Assembly: GCF_026719745.1 (NCBI RefSeq)
Contig: NZ_JAPPRQ010000015.1
Span: forward strand, 147,715 to 211,714
DNA from: Clostridium sp. ZS2-4
GTDB taxonomy: Bacteria; Bacillota; Clostridia; Clostridiales; Clostridiaceae
Reading direction: 5' to 3'
DNA: 64,000 nucleotides
Within the stretch, counting starts at the first letter, position 1; every line of letters begins with the position of its first letter. The notes beneath the pieces are model-generated. The model ran no database searches, was not told the DNA's origin, and saw nothing but the letters and a program-made list of their open reading frames with translations. Shown here piece by piece: positions 1-8,498 of the stretch. Made by a program: the position numbers and the translations under genes.

Positions 1-2
1 AA

Positions 3-812
3 GCAGTAGAAAAGTTTGCTTTTGAAGTAATGTTAAATGAAATGATGGAGAATACAGGGAATCCAATGATGAAAGATTTTGTATCAGCTGCCTTGAATGA
101 TGTGGACGGTAATTCACTAGAAAATTTAAGTGATTTTAATTCAGCTATGAGAAGTGCAAGTTATCAACAGGCATCTTTGGTAGGTTACAGTAACGGAACA
201 CATGATACCTTTAGTGGATTGGGTTTAAAAGCTTCTAAGTATGAGTCAAATTTAAATCCTGGAGCAATAAGCAATACTTCAGGGGATTATGGTGAAAAGT
301 CCTATGGAGCATGGCAGTTTTCTTCAAAAACAGGTTCTTTGGATTCTTTCGTAAAGTGGCTTAAAAGCAAGGATGGAGAGTTTTATTCTAAACTTTCAGA
401 AGCTAAGAGTAGAGATGAAAATAAATTTGGTAAAAATTTTGATGCTGAATGGATAACCATAGCTTTGACTAATAAGGATAAGTTTATGAAACTTCAGCAG
501 GATTATGTAAAACAATCTTATTATGATACGGCTGCACAAACTTTAAAATCCAAATTTGGTTTCGATATAAATCAAAGAAGTGATGCTTTAAAGGAAAGCC
601 TATGGTCTACGGTAGTTCAGCATGGGGTAAGAGGAACTGAAGACATATTTTCAAAGTTAAATTTAAGCAAGGATGATAGTGGTATTATAAATGATTTATA
701 TAATGAACGTCAGAAGGTTAATATCTATTTTAGGAGCAGTTCTGAACAAGTAAAACGAAGTGTATACAATAGATTTACTAGAGAAAAGCAAGATATGCTT
801 AATATGCTGTAG
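3..812 (+). CDS. Lysozyme-like / VgrG-related protein, 5' end outside window
   Basis: The reading frame is open to the left edge without a stop, so the start lies outside the window; the first ATG at 30 is probably internal. The visible 270 codons hold a region around residues 80-110 with a YESNLNPGAISN segment followed by GDYGEKSYGAWQFSS. This resembles the peptidoglycan-hydrolase-like module of clostridial phage and VgrG-related proteins, in which the Glu would be catalytic. No transmembrane segment is visible. The gene ends before a strong shared terminator. Family assignment comes from motif resemblance only; the substrate is unknown. Confidence 0.5.
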   Translation, partial: AVEKFAFEVMLNEMMENTGNPMMKDFVSAALNDVDGNSLENLSDFNSAMRSASYQQASLVGYSNGTHDTFSGLGLKASKYESNLNPGAISNTSGDYGEKSYGAWQFSSKTGSLDSFVKWLKSKDGEFYSKLSEAKSRDENKFGKNFDAEWITIALTNKDKFMKLQQDYVKQSYYDTAAQTLKSKFGFDINQRSDALKESLWSTVVQHGVRGTEDIFSKLNLSKDDSGIINDLYNERQKVNIYFRSSSEQVKRSVYNRFTREKQDMLNML

Positions 813-883
813 AAAAATTTTTATTAATTAAGGAATTTATATTTAACAATAAAAATTATCAAGATGAAGTCAGTTTTACAAAC

Positions 884-918
884 ATAAAGAGTCTTGCAAC
901 TTTTGCAAGACTCTTTAT
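884..918. terminator. Bidirectional intrinsic terminator
   Basis: A perfect 16-bp inverted repeat (arm ATAAAGAGTCTTGCAA, 3-nt loop) lies between the convergent lysozyme-like gene and the beta-amylase gene. It probably ends both transcripts. Confidence 0.85.
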
Positions 919-924
919 AATCTA

Positions 925-2361
925 CTAATGCTTATTAATTAAGTCACGATAATATCTATTTGATTCTCCATAAACAGCATCATTTATTCTCAAAATAGTA
1001 AGTCCATTATAATAATGATTGTCTATAGCGTCATTAATATTGTTCCAAAACCATGCATCATCATTTCCACCATTTAAACCATTTTCACCTTTAATCTCTA
1101 ATCCAACATTATGAGCGGCATCTCCTACCCAACCAACTAATGTTTTTGGGGCTGATGTAGGTTCAGAGTTTCCATCACTCATTTCTAAACAAGTAAAATG
1201 TAGTGTAACTTTACCATTAAATTCTTTTGCCATTTTAAGAATAGGGTTATATCCATATCCATTTGATTGGCTGAAATCTGTATTGACAAGTCCTGCATTA
1301 ATTTCTGCAGTTCTTGGATAACTATCATTATTAATCTGCCAATGAACACCTGGAATTTTAATTCCTAATTGTACATTAGATAACTGATTATCAAAAGCTT
1401 GCTCAGCATAGTTAATCATATTTCTTCCGTGATTAACCAATTCTTTGTTATACCACTCAATAAAATCCCTTCCATATTGTGAATCTAAATAGGCTCTACC
1501 AGAACTATAAAAGAAGTTTTCGCCATCCATAGGAGGTCTTATTTCAGAAATATCTGTTAGAGTTATTCCCCAAGCTTTATTTATTCCTTGTAAGTCATTA
1601 TATTTTTCCAACATAGAATTTCTAAAATCATCTTGTGCTACATTAGAGTAACATTGTAAATATCCTTTGTTTGGATATCCACTGAATTTATTTCCTGCAT
1701 CATGTGAGTTATATGAAGGATAACGAAGTTCACCAGATGCACCACAGCTTATATTTAATTCAAGGAAATCGTTTGCAAATGAACTATAATGGTTTTCAAA
1801 ATCGTTCATAAAATCAACATATTCATTTTTTATTAAATCATCTATCCATAATGATAAATATTCAGCACTTGCGTTACCTAATTCGCTTTTATATTTTAAA
1901 TCATCCCAATCTAAAGTTTTTCCTAAATAGTTTTTACCATGATATTTGCTCCATACCCATTTTGGAAGGTAGGAAGTATATGTATCTCCTACATTACCAC
2001 CACATTGATGAAAGGACATAATAGGAACAATTTTCAAACCAGAATCTTTGATTGCTTTAAATACACTATCATAATAAGTCCAATCAAATTGATTATCTAC
2101 ATCTTTTTCTACATCTCCCCACCAAACATCTACACTTACTGCATCTACACTCATATCTTTTGCCATATTCAATTCGTTTTTAAATTCATTCCAGTCATTA
2201 ACATGAAGCGGTGCCATTACATTTGAAGTGAAAGAACTACTGGTTTGTGCATAAGCATTTACAGGCTTGCCTGCAACAAAAAGACTTGAAAACATTAAAA
2301 TAGAAGCAATAAAGCAACCTGTTTTTTTTAGTATCAATTTTGACAATTTGACTTTAACCAT
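925..2361 (-). CDS. Secreted beta-amylase (glycoside hydrolase family 14)
   Basis: Cleaves maltose units from the non-reducing ends of starch outside the cell. The GH14 hallmarks are all present: APLHVNDW near the mature N-terminus, SVDVWWGDVE, SFHQCGGNVGD, the general acid Glu in ASGELRYPSY (residue 211) and the general base Glu in CLEMSDG (residue 393). A signal peptide ends near NAYA. The ATG at 2361 is preferred over the one 9 nt upstream because GGAG directly abuts the upstream ATG but sits 9 nt from this one. At 478 aa it is catalytic domain only; the C-terminal starch-binding domain found in Bacillus enzymes is absent. A promoter and a LacI/CcpA-type operator lie just upstream, so carbon-source control is likely. 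Confidence 0.93.
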   Translation of the reverse strand: MVKVKLSKLILKKTGCFIASILMFSSLFVAGKPVNAYAQTSSSFTSNVMAPLHVNDWNEFKNELNMAKDMSVDAVSVDVWWGDVEKDVDNQFDWTYYDSVFKAIKDSGLKIVPIMSFHQCGGNVGDTYTSYLPKWVWSKYHGKNYLGKTLDWDDLKYKSELGNASAEYLSLWIDDLIKNEYVDFMNDFENHYSSFANDFLELNISCGASGELRYPSYNSHDAGNKFSGYPNKGYLQCYSNVAQDDFRNSMLEKYNDLQGINKAWGITLTDISEIRPPMDGENFFYSSGRAYLDSQYGRDFIEWYNKELVNHGRNMINYAEQAFDNQLSNVQLGIKIPGVHWQINNDSYPRTAEINAGLVNTDFSQSNGYGYNPILKMAKEFNGKVTLHFTCLEMSDGNSEPTSAPKTLVGWVGDAAHNVGLEIKGENGLNGGNDDAWFWNNINDAIDNHYYNGLTILRINDAVYGESNRYYRDLINKH

Positions 2362-2447
2362 AAGGTTCATCTCCTTTTTTAAATAAGTATCATTTTAAAA
2401 CATAGTTTTACTTTTAATAACTAACTGGATAAAAAGACAATACTTTT

Positions 2448-2459
2448 GCAAACGTTTGC
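2448..2459. promoter_or_regulatory. LacI-family/CcpA-type operator of beta-amylase
   Basis: Perfect palindrome GCAAACGTTTGC inside the longer palindrome TTTGCAAACGTTTGCAAA (2445-2462). It matches the Gram-positive cre consensus and also resembles MalR operators. It lies about 15 bp downstream of the -10 box, where a bound repressor would block initiation or early elongation. Confidence 0.75.
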
Positions 2460-2474
2460 AAATACTTTTAATTT

Positions 2475-2503
2475 ATTATATCATAAAATATTAAAAATGG
2501 AAA
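2475..2503 (-). promoter_or_regulatory. Probable sigma-A promoter of beta-amylase
   Basis: On the minus strand, TTTCCA (-35, at 2498-2503), a 17-bp spacer, and a perfect TATAAT (-10, at 2475-2480). Confidence 0.6.
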
Positions 2504-2614
2504 TAAATTGATAAAAAATCATTTGATTGTCAAAATAAACGATATATAATTAAGTTTGTATATTGGTTGGAGATTCATAATAAATTTATAGGTTCGTATG
2601 ATAAGATATTGAAA

Positions 2615-2658
2615 TAATAAAACTAACAGAATGTATATCACATTTTGTTAGTTTTATT
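2615..2658 (-). terminator. Intrinsic terminator of the AlaX-like gene
   Basis: An 18-bp inverted repeat with one wobble pair (arms beginning AATAAAACTAAC) lies 14 bp after the alaX-like stop codon. Confidence 0.8.
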
Positions 2659-2671
2659 TTGACAAGAAAAA

Positions 2672-3892
2672 TTAACAATTTTTAGAGCTAGATAGTATAT
2701 AGTCTTTAACTTTATTATAGGCATATTCTATTGATGAATCTAGATTATTGTTATTTTTCCCACCGCCTTGTGCAGAAAAATCACTTCCGCCGCCTTTTCC
2801 GTCAATTAAGGTTATAGCATCCTTTAGAAGGTGATTCATGCTGAGGATATGTAAGTCTTTTGAACGCATGAACAAAAGTTGTGCCTTATCTTCAGATTTT
2901 ACTGCAAATAAAACTATAACATTTGGAAAGGATACTAATTTTGATGCCAAGTTATTAATATATTTTAAATCAGCATTTTCATATATAGACTTAAGTATCT
3001 TTATATCTTTTATACTTTCACAGGAATTTAGCATATTTTGAACTTCATATCTAGCAACCTCTTCGTTTAAATCCCTTTTTTCAGCAAGGGCTCTATTAAG
3101 TTCTTTTTTTAGTCTTTCTACTTCACATAATACATTACTATCACTGCAGGACAAAAGATTTGACATCTTTTCTATTGATTCATGCTTGTAAAAATAGTCG
3201 GAAACTGCTCTTGAGCCACAAACAAAATGAATTCTTATACCATTTTTGTATTTTTCAAACTTAATAATTTTAATTAACTGAACTTCAATTGTTGAATTAG
3301 GATGTGTTCCGCAACAAGCATTTATATCAATATTTTCAATTTTAACTATTCTAATTTTTTCATCAGTTTTTGGTGGAGCTTTTCTAAGGCGTAATTTTTT
3401 AAGTTCAGCTTTGCTTGGATATAATATTTCTACATTAATATTGCTAAAAATTATTTTATTAGCATCTTCTTCAGCTTTTTTAATTTCATCTTTTCCAATA
3501 AGTTTATCAATATCAATAGTTGAAGATTCTTTCCCAAGATGAAAACCAATAGTATTAGAATTAAATGATTCAACAAGACAAGCAGAAAGTAAATGCTGAC
3601 CAAGGTGTTGCTGCATATGGTCATATCTTTTCTCCCAATCTATGCTGCATTTAACTCTATGAATTTTCATAGGATTTCTTTCAGTTACATGATATATTCT
3701 CCCATTTTCTTCGTATACATAGGTTACTGGAATAGAATTTATGTAACCAGTATCACTTGGCTGCCCTCCACCTTCTGGGTAAAAGCAGGTTTTATCAAGT
3801 TCAATATGATATGTATTATCTTTCTCAAGTATATTTATGATCTCAGCTGTAAATTCTTTTTGATATGGATTTTCATAATAAAGTTTTTGCAA
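2672..3892 (-). CDS. Alanyl-tRNA editing protein, AlaX-L type
   Basis: A free-standing homologue of the AlaRS editing domain that deacylates mischarged Ser- or Gly-tRNA(Ala). The N-terminal part contains PEGGGQPSDTG, typical of the AlaRS class II extension, then the zinc site HLGQH and its partner CCGTH (HxxxH ... CxxxH). A coiled segment around residues 235-290 is followed by a DHHA1-like C-terminus with GGGSDFSAQGGG, which makes this the long AlaX form (406 aa). It stands alone, with its own terminator at 2615-2658. All predicted zinc ligands are present, so it should be active. Confidence 0.9.
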   Translation of the reverse strand: MQKLYYENPYQKEFTAEIINILEKDNTYHIELDKTCFYPEGGGQPSDTGYINSIPVTYVYEENGRIYHVTERNPMKIHRVKCSIDWEKRYDHMQQHLGQHLLSACLVESFNSNTIGFHLGKESSTIDIDKLIGKDEIKKAEEDANKIIFSNINVEILYPSKAELKKLRLRKAPPKTDEKIRIVKIENIDINACCGTHPNSTIEVQLIKIIKFEKYKNGIRIHFVCGSRAVSDYFYKHESIEKMSNLLSCSDSNVLCEVERLKKELNRALAEKRDLNEEVARYEVQNMLNSCESIKDIKILKSIYENADLKYINNLASKLVSFPNVIVLFAVKSEDKAQLLFMRSKDLHILSMNHLLKDAITLIDGKGGGSDFSAQGGGKNNNNLDSSIEYAYNKVKDYILSSSKNC

Positions 3893-4481
3893 AGTTAAAC
3901 AACTCCTTCTGTTGATTATGCTGTCTATAGCAATACATAACTACATTTTAACATAAAAAATTTTAAAGTCACACTAATGTGATTGGTAATATTCTAAAGG
4001 GTTGTAGATTTATATTTAAAAAAATATAAAAAATATACTGAAAATTCAGAAAAATATCTTTTAATTTTTGTTAAGACATGTTATAATATAAACAAGAAGA
4101 ATAAAAAAATTCTTCTAGCAAACCCTAATTAATTAAGTCAAAAGGTTAGTTTTAAAGTAAAGAAGTATATGTAGTCAAAAATTAAAAATTAAGAATTAAG
4201 AATTAAGAATTAAGAATTAAGAATTAAGAATTAAGAATTAAGAATTAAGAATTAAGAATTAAGAATTAAGAATTAAGAATTAAGAATTAAGAATTAAGAA
4301 TTAAGAATTAAGAATTAAGTATTAAGTATTAAGTATTAAGTATTAAGTATTAAGTATTAAGTATTAAGTACCAAAAGTAAGTGTAAAGTGTTTTAAAAAG
4401 TAAGATTTTAGATTTACCCAGAAATCAATTAAAGTGTAAGCAAATGTAATTGGAACAGAGGTAATTAGGAAGGAAAGTTTT
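3893..4481. other. Long gene-free region upstream of RNase J
   Basis: Apart from the heptamer array this stretch is AT-rich with no supportable gene. A small inverted repeat (AGAAGAAT / ATTCTTCT, about 4097-4116) and a TATAAT at 4082-4087 without a good -35 box are the only other marks seen. Confidence 0.6.
4187..4368. repeat. Heptamer tandem repeat, 19 x AATTAAG then 7 x TATTAAG
   Basis: Twenty-six uninterrupted 7-bp units: AATTAAG from 4187 to 4319, then an abrupt switch to TATTAAG from 4320 to 4368. It lies in the 0.8-kb gap upstream of the RNase J gene. The unit is not a multiple of three and no reading frame uses it. The sharp block boundary suggests replication slippage amplified two founder units separately. 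It could vary in copy number between strains. Confidence 0.97.
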
Positions 4482-4532
4482 GTGAACAAGGAAACATGGA
4501 ATCAGTTTAAAAATGAATTAGGGTTTGCGTAG
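4482..4532 (+). CDS. Putative 16-residue leader peptide before RNase J
   Basis: GGAAGGAAAG (4470-4479) precedes a GTG start at 4482. The ORF reads NKETWNQFKNELGFA after the initiator and stops at 4530-4532, inside the first bases of the hairpin at 4531-4569. Translation reaching the stop would place a ribosome on the terminator arm, so it could be a leader peptide. A related coding-like segment (KETDNQFKQELG) occurs after the RNase J gene, so it may instead be a repeat remnant. No known family is recognised. Confidence 0.35.
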   Translation: MNKETWNQFKNELGFA

Positions 4533-4580
4533 CAGTCAGTTTATAGTTTTTATATATAAGCTGGCTGCTATTATTTTTGT
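4531..4580 (+). terminator. Intrinsic terminator / attenuator between leader ORF and RNase J
   Basis: Arms AGCAGTCAGTTTATA (4531-4545) and TATAAGCTGGCTGCT (4555-4569) pair along 15 bp with two G-U pairs, followed by ATTATTTTTGTT. It lies 100 bp before the RNase J start, so the gene needs either its own promoter beyond this point or readthrough. Confidence 0.75.
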
Positions 4581-4681
4581 TCAAATTTACTAAAGAAAAA
4601 AGAATTAAATTTAACACTATAAGGCAAAATAAAATAAATGAAGTTAACAATATAATTCGTAATAATAAGGGAGAGGATTTG

Positions 4682-6346
4682 ATGAAAAATCAGGATAGTG
4701 TAAAGATTATTCCTTTAGGTGGACTTGGAGAAATTGGCAAGAATATAACAGCTTTTGAATACAAAGATGAAATCATAGTTATAGATTGCGGCATAGCTTT
4801 TCCAGATGAGGAGATGTATGGTGTAGATTTGGTAATTCCTGACATAACTTACTTATTAAATAATGCAGATAAGGTAAAAGGTATTTTTTTAACCCATGGA
4901 CATGAAGATCATATAGGATCATTACCTTATATTCTAAAGCAATTGAATGTACCTGTTTATGGTACAAAGTTAACACTAGGGATAGTTGAAAATAAATTAA
5001 AAGAGGATAATATGCTTTCTTACTGTGAATTGTATGGAGTAAATGCTGGAGATATAGTAGAACTACAAAATTTGAAAATTGAATTCATAAGAGTTACTCA
5101 CAGCATAGCAGATTCCTGTGCTATTGCTATCCATACACCCATTGGTACAATATTACATACCGGTGATTTTAAAATAGACTATACACCTATTGATGGGTTG
5201 GTCATGGATTTAGAACGTATCTCAAATCTAGGGAAACAGGGAGTATTGCTGCTTATGGCTGATAGTACCAATGTAGAACGTTTAGGGCATACAATTTCAG
5301 AAAAAGCTATAGGAGAAACTTTAACTAGAATTTTTTCTAATGCTGAAGGAAGAGTTATTGTGGCAACTTTTGCTTCAAACATTCATAGAATGCAGCAGAT
5401 AGTGAATTCTTCTGTAAAATATGGAAGGAAAATAGCCTTCAGTGGAAGAAGTATGGAGAATATATCACAGGTAGCTATGGAGTTGGGATATCTTCATATA
5501 CCAGAAGGTTATCTTATAAGTGTGGATGAAGTACGACATTACGCTAATGAACAGGTAACAATAATAACTACTGGAAGTCAAGGAGAACCTATGGCAGCCC
5601 TTGCTAGGATAGCTTTTTCTACTCACAAAAAATTTAGGATTGAACCAAAGGATTTGTTTATTATTTCTGCATCCCCTATTCCGGGAAATGAAAAACTTAT
5701 ATCTAGAGTAATTAATGAATTATTTAAAAAAGGGGCAGATGTGATTTATGATGATTTAGAAGAAGTACACGTATCAGGTCATGCCTACCAAGAAGAGCTA
5801 AAGTTAATTCATACATTAGTTCATCCTAAATATTTTATGCCAGTTCATGGAGAACACAGGCATTTGAAACACCATGCTGACTTAGCAAAGAAGTTAGGGA
5901 TGAAAGTTGAAAATATATTTACTTTACAGATGGGTCAGGTTTTAGAGTTATCAGATAAGGAAGCTAAGATAGCTGGAAGAGTTCCTGTTGGTTCTGTATT
6001 TGTAGATGGACTTGGAGTAGGAGATGTGGGAAATATAGTGCTTAGAGACAGGAAACACTTAGCAGAAGATGGTATGCTTACTGTAGTTGTCACTTTGGAA
6101 AGAGAATCTTATAGTATTATAGCAGGCCCCGACATAATCACCAGAGGATTTGTATATGCAAAGGAATCAGAAAAGTTGATTTATGGAGTAAAAGAAATTG
6201 TTAGAAAAGAGCTTGAAAGCTGTTTAGAAAATAAAATTATTGAGTGGTATGTATTAAAAACTAACATGAAAAAAGCTGTAGAAAGATTTTTGTATGAAAA
6301 GACAAAACGAAGACCAATAGTTCTTCCTATTATTATGGAAATTTAG
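4682..6346 (+). CDS. rnj: Ribonuclease J
   Basis: A beta-CASP metallo-beta-lactamase nuclease for mRNA decay and rRNA maturation (5'-3' exo and endo activity). The sequence shows GGLGEIGKN near the start, the zinc motif THGHEDHIG, a TGDFKID motif, the beta-CASP segments FSGRSMENI, TTGSQGEP and SASPIPGNE, and the C-terminal FMPVHGEHRHL. The ATG at 4682 follows GGGAGAGG, and the 554-aa length matches RNase J1. An in-frame TTG at 4577 lies between hairpin and gene without a ribosome site and is rejected as the start. The gene sits between two related terminator-bearing sequences. Whether this is J1 or J2 cannot be told here. Confidence 0.95.
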   Translation: MKNQDSVKIIPLGGLGEIGKNITAFEYKDEIIVIDCGIAFPDEEMYGVDLVIPDITYLLNNADKVKGIFLTHGHEDHIGSLPYILKQLNVPVYGTKLTLGIVENKLKEDNMLSYCELYGVNAGDIVELQNLKIEFIRVTHSIADSCAIAIHTPIGTILHTGDFKIDYTPIDGLVMDLERISNLGKQGVLLLMADSTNVERLGHTISEKAIGETLTRIFSNAEGRVIVATFASNIHRMQQIVNSSVKYGRKIAFSGRSMENISQVAMELGYLHIPEGYLISVDEVRHYANEQVTIITTGSQGEPMAALARIAFSTHKKFRIEPKDLFIISASPIPGNEKLISRVINELFKKGADVIYDDLEEVHVSGHAYQEELKLIHTLVHPKYFMPVHGEHRHLKHHADLAKKLGMKVENIFTLQMGQVLELSDKEAKIAGRVPVGSVFVDGLGVGDVGNIVLRDRKHLAEDGMLTVVVTLERESYSIIAGPDIITRGFVYAKESEKLIYGVKEIVRKELESCLENKIIEWYVLKTNMKKAVERFLYEKTKRRPIVLPIIMEI

Positions 6347-6401
6347 AAAAAGGTTTTGCGATTAAGGAAACAGACAATCAATTTAAACAAGAATTAGGGG
6401 A

Positions 6402-6457
6402 AGCACCCAACTTATGGTTTATATATAAACTATAAGCTGGATGCTGTTATTTTTTGT
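6402..6457 (+). terminator. Intrinsic terminator of RNase J, related to the upstream one
   Basis: A 20-bp stem with two mismatches (arms 6402-6421 and 6426-6445), followed by GTTATTTTTTG. The right arm ATAAGCTGGATGCT is nearly the same as the right arm of the hairpin at 4531-4569. Confidence 0.8.
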
Positions 6458-6492
6458 ACACTACAACATTTTTTTATATAATACTGAAATTT

Positions 6493-7284
6493 TTACTGAG
6501 GTTTACTAACAAACATTTGTGTAAACATATTTCCGTACGGACCGCCTTTTTTAATTCCTATTCCTATATGTGTATAGTCAGGACTTAATATGTTTTTTCT
6601 ATGACCAGGAGAATTCATCAATGAATTGTGAGCATTCTGAACATTTTGATTGCCGGCTATATTTTCACCAGCTTGAATATATTTTATTCCAAAAGCTTTT
6701 AACATATCAAAAGGATTTCCGTATTTTGGAGAATTGTGACTGAAATAATTATTATCTATCATATCTTGTGCTTTAATTCGAGCAACATTACATACTTTCA
6801 TATCTACTTTTAAAGGTGGCAAATTATTTTGAGAACGAGCTTCGTTTACTAATTTTAACATTTGTTGTTCTACATCAGTTAATGTATTAGCATTTGTCTT
6901 TTCATCTGGTGTTTTAGGTGTTGTTGTTCCCTGAGGTGTTGTTTGAGAAGGTGCAGGTACCTCTGTCTTTTTATCCTCAACTACTATTGGTTTGCATTGT
7001 GTTTTGGGAACAAAACCAATTTTATTATTAGGAAGTTTTACTGCATACCAATCAGCTACTTCATTTATTACATCAAAGGTAGTATTTTTATTTGATGTCT
7101 GAAGGACAGGATTTTCAGCAGAACAACCTGTCCTTACGGTTCCTTTAGCAGCAGTAATTTTTATTTTTTCAATATCACCAGTTTCAGAAACAGAAGATTC
7201 TACTCCTCCAACAGCTTTTTGTCCACATGAAATTGTAAAAATTGATAATAAAACTAACATTAAAGAAAAAAGTCTTTTTTTCAT
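6493..7284 (-). CDS. CAP/SCP-domain lipoprotein with SH3-like region (YkwD type)
   Basis: An exported protein of unknown exact role. The N-terminus is a lipoprotein signal with lipobox ending at Cys20 (FTISC). Residues about 40-105 look like a bacterial SH3-type fold (TVRTGCSAENPVL ... VADWYAVKLPNNKIGFVP). A Pro/Thr-rich linker follows, then a CAP domain from about residue 135 with LVNEARSQNNLPPL, ARIKAQDM, YFSHNSP, AGENIAG and MNSPGHRKNIL; the His and Glu residues of the family cavity are present. GGAGG precedes the ATG. Clostridial members are linked to spore coat and cell surface, but nothing here shows which. Confidence 0.88.
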   Translation of the reverse strand: MKKRLFSLMLVLLSIFTISCGQKAVGGVESSVSETGDIEKIKITAAKGTVRTGCSAENPVLQTSNKNTTFDVINEVADWYAVKLPNNKIGFVPKTQCKPIVVEDKKTEVPAPSQTTPQGTTTPKTPDEKTNANTLTDVEQQMLKLVNEARSQNNLPPLKVDMKVCNVARIKAQDMIDNNYFSHNSPKYGNPFDMLKAFGIKYIQAGENIAGNQNVQNAHNSLMNSPGHRKNILSPDYTHIGIGIKKGGPYGNMFTQMFVSKPQ

Positions 7285-7400
7285 AAGTAACCTCCTTAAG
7301 CTTATTAATAAGTATATAAATAGTATTAGAAAATAGAGTGAATTTTATTAGCTGAACTTTTGTTTTTAGGTAGAAAGTTCAAACTACTGATATAAATAAA

Positions 7401-7466
7401 AAGTCAAAATAAAAAACTATGAATATGTATTAAATTTACATATTCATAGTTTTTATTTTGACTTTA
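7401..7466 (-). terminator. Long hairpin, probable terminator of the unknown gene at 7806
   Basis: Arms of 30 and 29 nt (7401-7430 and 7438-7466), perfect except for one extra A, with a 7-nt loop. It lies downstream of the gene at 7806-8294. It is longer than a usual terminator. Confidence 0.6.
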
Positions 7467-7805
7467 GAATTTTTAAATAAGTATTATTTTGAATACCTGT
7501 TTTCAATTAATCTGCACATTCTAGAAAAAGATACTTTTCCATATGTGATACTTTTAATAACATTTACCTCTCATTTAAATTATGTGAGATAGTTATAAAA
7601 AATATGCATTTTTATTGATTATTATACTTAGTATATTATATATATTACTGTTGAGAAAAATTTTAAAAAATATTAATGAGAGGACATATATATAATGAAA
7701 ATTATAGGAGTAAACATTCGATAATGTGGATACAGGACTAAAAATTTGAATTTTTTCAGTCTACTATATTCACATAAGTTCAGGATTTATTATAAAGAAT
7801 AATAT
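7467..7805. other. Gene-free region
   Basis: AT-rich spacer of about 340 bp between the long hairpin and the gene at 7806-8294. I see no reading frame, regulatory RNA or repeat that can be supported. Confidence 0.6.
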
Positions 7806-8294
7806 TTATTTTTTGTTTTCTGCACGTGAAATCATTCCTTGAGTAATAGCTAAATATTCTTCAGATACCTCAGGACATACTGTTAATATACTATCTATTA
7901 CATAGTCAATATTGTTATCGTCTATTTTTTTTGAGTTAATACCTAAATCAGAAATCATATCTTCACTATTTAAAGAAGTATATATGGTATTTACAATTGG
8001 TGACTGCATAACTTCAGCACTTTCTGTACATATTTCTGAAAAATATAATGTTTCATCTATTACTACAAGTTGACCATAGGCATATTCCTTTTGATATTTG
8101 CCTGAATTACAATCATATTGCGTGTGCTCTACGTGTTTTATATCAAGTCTATAATTATCTTCGTTTCTTGTTAAAACACATCTTACTTCTAATTTCAATA
8201 ATTTTTCCTTTGTATGCTTAGAAAAATTTTCACCGAATTCCGAAATGAATCGCTTCATGGATATTGTTTTTTTCATTTTATAATTTCTTTTCAT
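7806..8294 (-). CDS. Uncharacterised protein, 162 aa
   Basis: Not recognised. It is a soluble, mixed-charge protein with a Lys-rich first 30 residues, no signal peptide and no membrane segment. Two Cys residues in the middle (CNSGKYQKEY and FSEICTES) and an acidic C-terminal half are visible. GGAGCG stands 10 nt before the ATG. It is a single gene ending at the long hairpin 7401-7466, and gives no functional context with its neighbours. Confidence 0.7.
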   Translation of the reverse strand: MKRNYKMKKTISMKRFISEFGENFSKHTKEKLLKLEVRCVLTRNEDNYRLDIKHVEHTQYDCNSGKYQKEYAYGQLVVIDETLYFSEICTESAEVMQSPIVNTIYTSLNSEDMISDLGINSKKIDDNNIDYVIDSILTVCPEVSEEYLAITQGMISRAENKK

Positions 8295-8498
8295 TATAAT
8301 TACGCTCCTTTAAAACTCAGCTAGAATAAAAACTTTAGCTGAATTAAGTTTCAATTTATATCAATAGTGTTTTGTGCTAATTATATTAGTATATCATAAT
8401 AAATAAAAATTAGCAAAAATTGTGCCAACTTAAGTAGGTTAATACAAATGAACTATTTCCTTTTGATATATTGGTTTACAGTAGTATAATAACAGAAA

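Noticed and set aside
4187..4368. CRISPR-like array
   Set aside because: Units are 7 bp, head to tail and without spacers; no cas genes are nearby.
4577..4681. TTG start 35 codons upstream for RNase J
   Set aside because: It begins inside the T-rich tail of the terminator with no ribosome site, and the extra residues are not part of the family. The ATG at 4682 has a strong site and the right length.
7715..7775. Hairpin between the long terminator and the gene at 7806
   Set aside because: Complementarity of GTGGATACAGGACT with GTCTACTATATTCAC is patchy, with several mismatches and no T-run.
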